35,550 bases of DNA. Origin: Verrucomicrobiota bacterium (lineage in GTDB: Bacteria; Verrucomicrobiota; Verrucomicrobiia; Opitutales; Opitutaceae). Where the stretch lies: assembly GCA_023433275.1 (NCBI GenBank), contig JAEZDN010000157.1, positions 1-35,550 on the forward strand, in the 5' to 3' direction. Shown in pieces: positions 14,863 to 22,486 of this stretch. A program made the translations under genes and the position numbers. The notes beneath the pieces are model-generated. The model had not been told where the DNA came from, did not search any database, and saw nothing but the letters and a program-made list of their open reading frames with translations. Numbering within the stretch: position 1 is the stretch's first letter; each line of letters opens with the position of its first letter.

Positions 14863-15660
14863 TCAACGCGTTCCCGCAACCAAGTCCTGTGCCACCGCCC
14901 GCAGGCGCCCGGCGATGGCCGGGCGATCCGCCAGCCCGGCCTTGATCACGTTCACCAGCGCACTGCCCACCACCACGCCATCCGCCGCGCCCGCGACCTC
15001 GCGCACCTGCTCGCGCGTGGAAATGCCGAAACCCACCACGACCGGCAGCTCCGTGTGCCGCCGGATGCCGGCGACCGCCTCGGGGATGTTGGCGGCGACC
15101 CGGTCGCGCACCCCCGTCACCCCCTCGCGGGAAACATAATAAATGAAGCCGGTCGCCGCCGCGCCGATCACCGCGAGGCGCGCCGCGGGCGTGGTTGGCG
15201 CGACAATGAACACGGTCTTCACGCCATGCCGCGCGCAGGCGGCCTGCACTTCCCCGGCTTCCTCGGGCGGCAGGTCGAGCGTGAGCATGCCGTCCACGCC
15301 GGCCTCCCGCGCCGCGCGCACGTAGGCGTCGACGCCATTCGAAAACACGAGGTTGTAGTAGGTGTAGAAAACGATCGGCACCTGGCTCGTCTCGCGAATG
15401 CGCCGCACCAGTTCCAGCACCCGCTCCGTTGTCATGCCCCCCGCCAAGGCGCGCTGCGCCGCCAGCTGGTTCGTGAGCCCGTCCGCCAGCGGATCGGAAA
15501 ACGGCACGCCGATCTCCAGCACATCCGTGCCGGCCTCGATCACGGCCCGGCACGCAGCCAGCGAGGTGTCGAAATCCGGATCTCCCGCGCACAAATAAGC
15601 CACGAAGGCGGCATGTTTCTCGCGACGAAGTCGGGCAAAGGTCTCGGCGATGCGGTCCAT
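14863..15660 (-). CDS. trpA: Tryptophan synthase alpha subunit
   Basis: The 265-residue protein starts at ATG 15660 (MDRIAETFARLRREKHAAFVAYLCAGDPD). The frame continues upstream for 65 codons but those residues are not part of the family. Catalytic Glu49 (DVLEIGVPFSDP) and Asp60 (PLADG) fall at exactly the positions of the Salmonella enzyme. Phosphate-binding glycine motifs VVGFGISTREQ and GVVVGSALV are present. TrpA cleaves indole-3-glycerol phosphate to indole and glyceraldehyde 3-phosphate, working with TrpB. No other trp gene lies in the window, so trpA is apart from the classical operon unless trpB lies elsewhere. It is followed without a gap by the REC-GGDEF gene. Confidence 0.97.
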   Translation of the reverse strand: MDRIAETFARLRREKHAAFVAYLCAGDPDFDTSLAACRAVIEAGTDVLEIGVPFSDPLADGLTNQLAAQRALAGGMTTERVLELVRRIRETSQVPIVFYTYYNLVFSNGVDAYVRAAREAGVDGMLTLDLPPEEAGEVQAACARHGVKTVFIVAPTTPAARLAVIGAAATGFIYYVSREGVTGVRDRVAANIPEAVAGIRRHTELPVVVGFGISTREQVREVAGAADGVVVGSALVNVIKAGLADRPAIAGRLRAVAQDLVAGTR

Positions 15661-15900
15661 GAATTGCCCAGCGTCAATACGCCGCCCCCGGGGGTCGAGC
15701 GCAAACTGGCGCGGTGCAGGAGGGCGTGCCGCCCGCGAAAATACCGGTGCCAAGCGGGGCAACCAGCGGACGTGCCCCGACCTCGTCGCCTTCGGCCCCA
15801 GAATCCGAGACACCCTTTCCGTGCGCGAAGGCTCCAACAGCTTTCTCACCGTCATCCTGAGACGCAGGGGTAGCCGCAGGCGGCAAAAAAATAACCGCCA

Positions 15901-16056
15901 CCGTCATCCTGAGCGAAGCGAAGGATCCAAGGGAAAGGGCTGACGTGCGCCGACCGCTTGGATCCTTCGCTTCACTCAGGATGACGGTGAGGGGAGGTTT
16001 CAGGTATCTCCCAAATCGAGGCGTCCACAGGCTCAAAACTCGTTCAATTCATCAGC
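15901..16056. repeat. Palindromic intergenic repeat, copy A
   Basis: A 31-base arm at 15901-15931 (starts CCGTCATCCTGAGCGAAGCG) is matched in inverse at 15957-15987 with 30 of 31 bases complementary, around a 25-base loop. A ~69-base tail (15988-16056) containing CCACAGGCTCAAAACTCG and ending ATCAGC completes the unit. A partial arm also occurs at 15848-15861. The same unit recurs at 16057-16201 and 34274-34427. Mobile non-autonomous element or REP-like repeat. Confidence 0.85.
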
Positions 16057-16201
16057 AGCAGAGCGAAGGATTCAAGGGAATGCACGGACGTGCGCCGACC
16101 GCTTGGATCCTTCGCTTCGCTCAGGATGACGGTGGGGGAGGTTTTGGGTATTTCCCATATCGAGGCGGTCCACAGGCTCAAAACTCGCTCAGTTCATCAG
16201 C
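16057..16201. repeat. Palindromic intergenic repeat, copy B (left arm shortened)
   Basis: In direct tandem with copy A. The right arm (16102-16132, CTTGGATCCTTCGCTTCGCT...) and the loop (ACGTGCGCCGACCG shared) match copy A, but the left arm is reduced to GCGAAGGATTCAAG (16063-16076). The tail (16133-16201) matches copy A's tail, including CCACAGGCTCAAAACTCG. It ends about 30 bases from the stop codon of the phosphatase-family gene on the minus strand, so it could act as that gene's 3' end structure. Confidence 0.8.
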
Positions 16202-16233
16202 CGCCTCGCGCTTCGGCTCCGCGCGGGACGCGC

Positions 16234-17013
16234 TTACTCCAATTCGAACTCCACCAGCACCGGCCGGTGATCCGACAGATAGCACCGCACGACCTCGCTG
16301 TGGACCGGACGGCATTCCGCGGGCAACAGGACGAAATCCAGCGCAAAGGCAGGCAAGGCGGCGGGAAACGTGCGTCCGATTTTCGGCAGAAGGGTGTAGT
16401 TGTTGGATTCCTCGCAGAAGCCCAGCAGGGTTGCCGTGGCGTCGGGGCGGTGCGGGGGATTGTTGAAGTCGCCGCACAGGATGGGCGGCGCCACCCATCG
16501 TCCGCCGCGCTTGATGGCGCGCGTGCTCATGAACTTCATCAGGATCCCGGCCTGCGCCAGGCGCTGCACGCGCGAGGTGTGGTGCAAGTGCAGGCTGATC
16601 ACCGGAAGATGGCGGCCCGTCTCGAGCTCGATTTCCGCGTACAGGAACCCCTTGTCGCCGAGCTGCCTCCGGCCAAACGTGTGGGTTTCGGCATGCATGA
16701 CCGGCCAGCGCGAAAGCACGCCGTTGCCATAATTCAACGGATAGGTCCCGCCACGCTGGTTGGTGAGGCCGATCGCGGTGAATGGCAGCCCGCAGTGCTC
16801 GCTCAGAAAGGTCAGGTGGTTGAAACTCCCGTTCCACCGCGAGTTCTCGTCCACCTCCTGGAGCGCCACGATATCCGCGCCGAGCTTCCGGATCAGCGCG
16901 GCGATCTTGAGCAGGTTGGACCGGATCCGTTCCGTCGATCGCAGGCTCTGGTGCACCGGCATGGTGCCCCGGCCGTGTGCGATGTTGAGGGTGATGAATC
17001 GGAGCCTCGCCAT
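16234..17013 (-). CDS. Endonuclease/exonuclease/phosphatase family protein
   Basis: The 259-residue protein starts at ATG 17013 (MARLRFITLNIAHGRG). A longer open frame upstream runs across the tRNA-His gene and is rejected. The Mg-dependent EEP fold motifs occur in order: TLNIAHGRG, ADIVALQEVDEN (metal-binding Glu), PVISLHLHH, LCGDFNNPP (catalytic Asp/Asn) and YLSDHRPVLVEF (C-terminal Asp-His). No signal peptide or lipid-specific region is seen. The family includes DNA repair nucleases, inositol phosphatases and sphingomyelinases; the absence of the DNA-binding elements of ExoA/ExoIII leaves the substrate open. Downstream lies the palindromic repeat cluster. Confidence 0.82.
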   Translation of the reverse strand: MARLRFITLNIAHGRGTMPVHQSLRSTERIRSNLLKIAALIRKLGADIVALQEVDENSRWNGSFNHLTFLSEHCGLPFTAIGLTNQRGGTYPLNYGNGVLSRWPVMHAETHTFGRRQLGDKGFLYAEIELETGRHLPVISLHLHHTSRVQRLAQAGILMKFMSTRAIKRGGRWVAPPILCGDFNNPPHRPDATATLLGFCEESNNYTLLPKIGRTFPAALPAFALDFVLLPAECRPVHSEVVRCYLSDHRPVLVEFELE

Positions 17014-17136
17014 GGGTTTGCGAAAGAATGCACCGACCCCGCCGCCGCAATGGCAAATCTTCCGCATCCCCAAACGCGAGCGCCGCGGGCCTCCCCTTTC
17101 CCGCGCCGGGAGGCGCCATCGCAATTTCCAACAAAA

Positions 17137-17214
17137 TGGGGCGGCCAACGGGACTCGAACCCGCGACCCCCTGAATCACAATCAGGTGCTCTAACCAACT
17201 GAGCTATGGCCGCC
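17137..17214 (-). tRNA. tRNA-His (anticodon GTG), CCA encoded
   Basis: Read leftward, the sequence forms a full cloverleaf: acceptor GGCGGCC pairing with GGCCGCC, D-arm AGCTCAGTTGGTTAGAGC, anticodon stem-loop CCTGATTGTGATTCAGG with anticodon GTG, and T-arm CGGGTTCGAGTCCCG. It strongly resembles E. coli tRNA-His. The extra 5' G (G-1, at 17214) opposite C73 (17140) is the hallmark of tRNA-His. The 3' CCA is encoded (17137-17139). Confidence 0.97.
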
Positions 17215-17519
17215 GTAAAATTGCGAGGGGTGACGATCCATAGCCGCGCGGCGGCTGTCAACTGTTTCTCCGGCGTCGCGACGGGGCTCGTTGGGAAAAC
17301 CTTTCGCTGATCGGCATGGGGCCCGGCGCCCCCACTCAGGGACCGCCGGTAGGACGAATCCGGGGCGCGCCGCCGCACCGCGTCATTCGCGCCCCGTGAA
17401 CTCCCGCACGCCCTGCTCCCTGCCCGGCGTTTTTTCATTCCGGCGCGCATCATGCCCGACCCAACAAAACTCAAATATCGCCTCGCTTCACCGTCGCGTT
17501 CCCGTTTCGGTTTCCAGCC
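17215..17519. other. Spacer between tRNA-His and the DUF47-PiT operon
   Basis: About 300 bases hold no convincing gene. The part nearest the tRNA carries its probable promoter; the part nearest 17520 is pyrimidine-rich and should hold the promoter of the phosphate operon. A PhoB box (tandem CTGTCAT repeats) was looked for and not seen. Confidence 0.5.
17256..17261 (-). promoter_or_regulatory. Possible -35 element for tRNA-His
   Basis: On the minus strand the bases read TTGACA, a perfect sigma-70 -35 hexamer, 42 bases before the tRNA 5' end. The spacing suits a tRNA promoter, but no good -10 hexamer is visible at 16-18 bases, so the call is weak. Confidence 0.3.
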
Positions 17520-18155
17520 ATGATTTCGTTCAAGAAGCTCCTGGGCAAAGAAGAGAAGTTCTACGATTTGTTGGAGGCCAGCGCGGAGGAGGCGCGACTC
17601 AGCACCGAGCTGCTGGCCAAGATCTTGCGGGAAGACCATTCCGCCAGCGCCTCGAACATCCACGATATCATCAACGCCCGCCGAAAGGACAAGCGGATCA
17701 CCCAGAAAATCACCGAGGAACTCTGCAAGACCTTCGTCACGCCCTTTGAACGCGAGGACATCGAGGCCCTCTCCCTCGCGCTGTACCGCATTCCCAAGAC
17801 GGTGGAAAAGTTGGTTGAGCGCCTCACCATTTGCCCGGCCCGCGTCCCGCGCGAAAGCATGCAACGCCAGATCGTCCTCCTCGTCGAGGCGGTCGAAGCC
17901 GTCGACTTCATGGTCAAACAACTCCGCAAGGGCGTTAACCTGGAACGAATCCAGGATGCCAACAACCGCCTGCAGTTCGCCGAAGGCGAGGCCGACAAGG
18001 TCATGCTCGCCCTGGTGAAGGACCTCTACAACGGCCCCTATGAGGCCAAGGAGGTCGTCATCCTGATGGAACTTTACGACCTGGTGGAAACCGCGGTCGA
18101 CCGCGCGCGCGACGCCGGTCAGATCGTACTGCAGATCATGCTGAAATACTCCTGA
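17520..18155 (+). CDS. DUF47 (PhoU-like) phosphate transport accessory protein
   Basis: This 211-residue, almost entirely helical protein starts MISFKKLLGKEEKFYDLLEASAEEA, the usual opening of DUF47 proteins. Characteristic pieces are FYDLLEASAEEARLSTELLAKI, FVTPFEREDIEALSLALYRIPK (the E-D metal-binding helix) and LKDLYNGPYEAKEVVILMELYD-LVETAVDRARDAG near the end (E/DxxxD metal-binding motif). DUF47 proteins are PhoU relatives that are almost always encoded directly upstream of a PiT transporter and modulate it. That arrangement holds here, with 29 bases before the pit gene. No DNA-binding domain. Confidence 0.92.
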   Translation: MISFKKLLGKEEKFYDLLEASAEEARLSTELLAKILREDHSASASNIHDIINARRKDKRITQKITEELCKTFVTPFEREDIEALSLALYRIPKTVEKLVERLTICPARVPRESMQRQIVLLVEAVEAVDFMVKQLRKGVNLERIQDANNRLQFAEGEADKVMLALVKDLYNGPYEAKEVVILMELYDLVETAVDRARDAGQIVLQIMLKYS

Positions 18156-18184
18156 GCCCGACCGCCGCCCTGCAGCCGAGCCCC

Positions 18185-19252
<1,068 letters not shown>

Positions 19253-19484
19253 CCTTGAGTTCAGCCCCCAGGCCGCGGAACGACTTCGTCCCACCGCACG
19301 CCGGGTCGGCGCTCGCGCCAACCTGACGCGCGAGTTCGCCGCCAGCCCGGACTCCCCCTGTCGGGAGCAGAACTTTGCGTTTTTTGTGCGTCTTGTGGCC
19401 AAACCCGCCACGGCATCCCTGTGACTCGCCTCCGGCCACTTGTTCCTTGCGCGCGCGTTCGCGGAACGCGAACCTTCGCGCCGC
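19253..19484. other. Spacer upstream of the ROK kinase gene
   Basis: The 232 bases hold no gene. Around 19371-19403 there is a short T/G-rich run built from near-repeats (TTTGCGT, TTTTGTGCGT, CTTGTGGC), which resembles short degenerate tandem motifs seen again at 34536-34568. No terminator with a T-run follows the PiT gene. Confidence 0.4.
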
Positions 19485-20534
19485 ATGAGCACCTCCTCCC
19501 CCGGCATCTATATCGGCACTGACAGCGGCGCGACGACTTCGAAGACGGGCGGGGTATGGGCCGATGGCACGATCATCTCGACGAAGCTTCGCCAGAGCTC
19601 CACCAATTCACAGGCCGGCACCGCCGCCGTGGTCAGGGGCTGGGTCGACGGCGTCATCGGCTTCCTCACCGACAACCACCTCACCTGGGATCAGATTCTG
19701 GGCGTGGGCCTCGCGATCCCCGGACCCTTCGAAAGCTACGGCGTCATGGGCCGCGCCGCGAACTTGCCCAAGACTTTCGAGGGTTGGAATTTCCAGGCCG
19801 ATTACGCCGCCGCCCTCGCCGCGGCCGCCGGCCGGCCCCTGCCCCTCGTCGTCGGCAATGACGGCAACTACGGCGGCGTTGGGGAGGCCCAGCGCGTGCG
19901 CGGTGCCAGTCGCGCCACCGTCCTCATGCTCGCCCCGGGTTCCGGACTCGGTGTCGCCTACGTCGACGCCAATGGACTGCCGCTTGACGGAGACACGCTC
20001 AACGGCATGGAAGGCGGCCACATGCCGGCCGTCCTTCAGATGCTCGGCGGCATGAAACCCCTCCGCTGCGGCTGCGGGCGCGACTGGGGCTGCATCGAGC
20101 CCTACACCACCATTTCCGGCCTGCCCCAATTGCTCGAGGAATTCCTGCCCCGCCACCCGGATCACCCCTTCCACCAGTCGCCGGCGCCAATCAAGGAGAA
20201 GGTCCTGTCCCTGCGGACCCTCGCCCAAAAAGGCGACCCGCTCGCGGTCGAGATCTTCAATTTCCAAGCCAAGGCCCTCGGGCTTCACATGGCTTCCCTG
20301 CTCACGGCCGTCGACGCCGAGTATGTCGTGATCGGCGGCGGCCTCATCGATCCGGAGGCCACCACGCCGGAATTCCGCGAACGCTACCTGCGTATCATTC
20401 GGGAATCGGCCGAGCCCTATCTCTGGCCCCAGCAGCGCGCGAAACTGAAGGTCATGCCGGCCACGCTCGGCGAACTTTCCCAAGCCATCGGCGCCGCCCT
20501 GGTCGCACTCTACACGGTCAAGGCCCAGGGTTGA
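19485..20534 (+). CDS. ROK-family sugar kinase
   Basis: The 349-residue protein starts at ATG 19485 (MSTSSPGIYIGTDSGATTSKTGG); DSGATTSK is the ATP phosphate-binding loop of the ROK/hexokinase fold. LPLVVGNDGNYGGVGE holds the catalytic Asp (NDGN). GMEGGHMP is the zinc-binding His region, followed by the cysteine motif CGCGRDWGCIE. The usual ROK motif is CxCGxxGCxE; here one extra residue sits between the cysteine pairs. AEYVVIGGGLIDPE is the C-terminal nucleotide-binding strand. ROK kinases phosphorylate glucose, fructose, N-acetylglucosamine or similar; no sugar transporter or hydrolase is adjacent to suggest which. No HTH domain, so it is not a ROK repressor. Confidence 0.88.
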   Translation: MSTSSPGIYIGTDSGATTSKTGGVWADGTIISTKLRQSSTNSQAGTAAVVRGWVDGVIGFLTDNHLTWDQILGVGLAIPGPFESYGVMGRAANLPKTFEGWNFQADYAAALAAAAGRPLPLVVGNDGNYGGVGEAQRVRGASRATVLMLAPGSGLGVAYVDANGLPLDGDTLNGMEGGHMPAVLQMLGGMKPLRCGCGRDWGCIEPYTTISGLPQLLEEFLPRHPDHPFHQSPAPIKEKVLSLRTLAQKGDPLAVEIFNFQAKALGLHMASLLTAVDAEYVVIGGGLIDPEATTPEFRERYLRIIRESAEPYLWPQQRAKLKVMPATLGELSQAIGAALVALYTVKAQG

Positions 20535-20589
20535 CCCCGGCCCCGGGCGCGGCGGGCGACGGCGGGTTTCGATTTCGTCCCCCGCGCCC

Positions 20590-22383
20590 TCAGCTCGCCT
20601 TCCACGGCGGCTGGCTGCCGCTTCGTTTGCCCGCGTTACGGCTCTCAAGCAGGGCCAGCAATAGGTCGTTCTTCACCAGAACGCCGGTCAACAGGCGGCT
20701 CGCCGGCTCCACGACCGGCAGCGTCTGTCCCGAATGCTGGGAAAACACCCGCAGCGCCTCGGCCAGCGTGGCCGCCGGCGCGACGGCCGGGATGTCATCC
20801 CGCAACAGATCCTCGGCAATCACGTGCTCCGCCACCTCCGGGTCGCTGAGATGCGGCTTGATGTCGTGCAGGGAAATCGCCCCCGCGTACCGGTTTTCGG
20901 CATCCGTCACGTAGATGTCCTCGTGCCGGCTCAACAGGAACTCCTGTGCGATCACGTCGAATCGCGCCGTCAGCTTGACGACCGCGGTCTGTGGGCGGGC
21001 CAGATCGGCCACCGAGCCCGGCAACACCGGCTCGGGCTCGTCCGCCGCCTTCTTCGAAAGCGCCTCGCTGTACAATGACTGGTTTTCGATCCCGCGCGCC
21101 GTGTAATACGCCACCACGCTGCACAGCATCAGCGGCATGATGATGTCATAGCTGAGCGTCATCTCGAACAGCATGATGACCGCCATCACCGGCGCATGGC
21201 TCGCCGCCGCCAGCAACGCGCCCATGCCCACCAACGCAAACGCACCCGGGTCCGCCGCCCCCTGCGGCCAGATCTCATGCACGCCAAAGCCGAAGAGATA
21301 GCCCATCGCCGCACCCATGAAGAGCGTCGGCGTGAAGACCCCACCCGGCGCGCCGGACCCGAACGACGCCGCCGTCGCGAGCCACTTGCACACGACCACC
21401 AGCAGGAGCACCTGCCAGATCAGATGACCGTTGAGGATCGCCACGACCACGCTGTAGCCGTTGCCGCATACCTCCGGCACCCACACGGCCAGCCCGCCCA
21501 CGATCAGCCCGCCCGTCGCCAGGCGCAGCGGCATCGGGAGTGCCAGCGCCGCAAAGAACTTCTCGGACTGCCGCAACGAGCGCAAGAACCACGGCGCCAC
21601 GACCCCGGCCATCGCGCCGAGCACCAGGAACGGCCCGATCTCCCACAGCGAATGCAAGGTGAACGCCGGCACCGTGTAGAGCGTGTGGGCGTCCGAGACC
21701 GTGCGCATCGTCAGCGTCGCCGCCACCGCAGCCACCGCCAGCGGCCCCAGGCTTTCCATGGCGATGGTGCCGAGAATGATCTCGGCCACAAAAAATGATC
21801 CCGCGATCGGCGCATTGTATGCCGAGGCAATGCCCGACGCCGCGCCGCACGCCACGAGCAGCCGCAATTGCGGGGCCGAGAACTTCCGCCACCGTCCCAG
21901 CCACGACGCCGCCACCGCGGCGAGCTGCACCATCGGACCCTCGCGCCCGATCGATCCGCCGGACGCGATGGAAAACATCGCGGCCGTGCTCTTCACCAAG
22001 GTGACCCGCACCGGCAGCTGCCCGCTGCCGATGAGAATGGCCTCCATGTAGTCGGTCGAACTCTGTCCCTTGTGCAGTCGTTTTCCGAAGAGCAACACCA
22101 GCCCCGCCACGCATCCGCCCACGGTGGGGACCGCCAGCCGCTGCCACCAATCCAATTCGCGGAACGAGTCCACCATGCCGCTACCCGTGCCCGTCATCAC
22201 ATAATGGATGACCTCCACCCCGTGCCGGAACAGCAACGCCGCCAGGGCGCCCAGCACGCCGGCCACGGCCGCAAAGGCCAAAGTCTCCTGCCAGGGCGAA
22301 GGCCGGAGCTTCTCGATGATCCACAGGCGCCAGCGCAGCAAACGCAGCAACCGGCGGTAGATTTGCGGGACCACTTCCTTCAC
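20590..22383 (-). CDS. ClC-family chloride channel with C-terminal CBS pair
   Basis: The 597-residue protein is taken from GTG 22383 (MKEVVPQIYRRLLRLLRWR). The ClC core spans ~30-430. The gating glutamate Glu148 lies in GREGP and the pore motif GGVFTP is in GSGAPGGVFTPTLFMG; the Tyr of SLYSEAL matches Tyr445 of the E. coli protein. Two deviations are visible: the GSGIP selectivity motif is replaced (QSSTDY), and the internal proton glutamate (E203 in E. coli) aligns with Ile202 in FFVAEIILG. Residues ~460-580 form a CBS-domain pair (DIYVTDAENRYAGAISLHDI, ... LPVVEPASRLLTGVL), which often senses nucleotides. It may be a passive anion channel, not an H+/Cl- exchanger; this is inference. Confidence 0.9.
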   Translation of the reverse strand: MKEVVPQIYRRLLRLLRWRLWIIEKLRPSPWQETLAFAAVAGVLGALAALLFRHGVEVIHYVMTGTGSGMVDSFRELDWWQRLAVPTVGGCVAGLVLLFGKRLHKGQSSTDYMEAILIGSGQLPVRVTLVKSTAAMFSIASGGSIGREGPMVQLAAVAASWLGRWRKFSAPQLRLLVACGAASGIASAYNAPIAGSFFVAEIILGTIAMESLGPLAVAAVAATLTMRTVSDAHTLYTVPAFTLHSLWEIGPFLVLGAMAGVVAPWFLRSLRQSEKFFAALALPMPLRLATGGLIVGGLAVWVPEVCGNGYSVVVAILNGHLIWQVLLLVVVCKWLATAASFGSGAPGGVFTPTLFMGAAMGYLFGFGVHEIWPQGAADPGAFALVGMGALLAAASHAPVMAVIMLFEMTLSYDIIMPLMLCSVVAYYTARGIENQSLYSEALSKKAADEPEPVLPGSVADLARPQTAVVKLTARFDVIAQEFLLSRHEDIYVTDAENRYAGAISLHDIKPHLSDPEVAEHVIAEDLLRDDIPAVAPAATLAEALRVFSQHSGQTLPVVEPASRLLTGVLVKNDLLLALLESRNAGKRSGSQPPWKAS

Positions 22384-22486
22384 GCGCGGCGACTTTCACC
22401 AGACAGACGCGACCGTGCAAGTTTTGTTCCCGCCCCGCGCCCTGGTCCCCCCGGGGCCGCCCACGATCCCACCCCGCCGGCGTGCT

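Noticed and set aside
15674..16036. Small protein with LSEAKDP and SLGSFASLRMT strings
   Set aside because: This is the translation of the palindromic repeat arms; commonly misannotated as protein.
17089..17114. GCCTCCC/GGGAGGC hairpin downstream of tRNA-His
   Set aside because: The stem is real but has no T-run on the minus strand, so it is not called a terminator.
17014..17179. N-terminal extension of the endonuclease/phosphatase gene
   Set aside because: The extended frame runs into the tRNA-His gene; ATG 17013 matches the family start.
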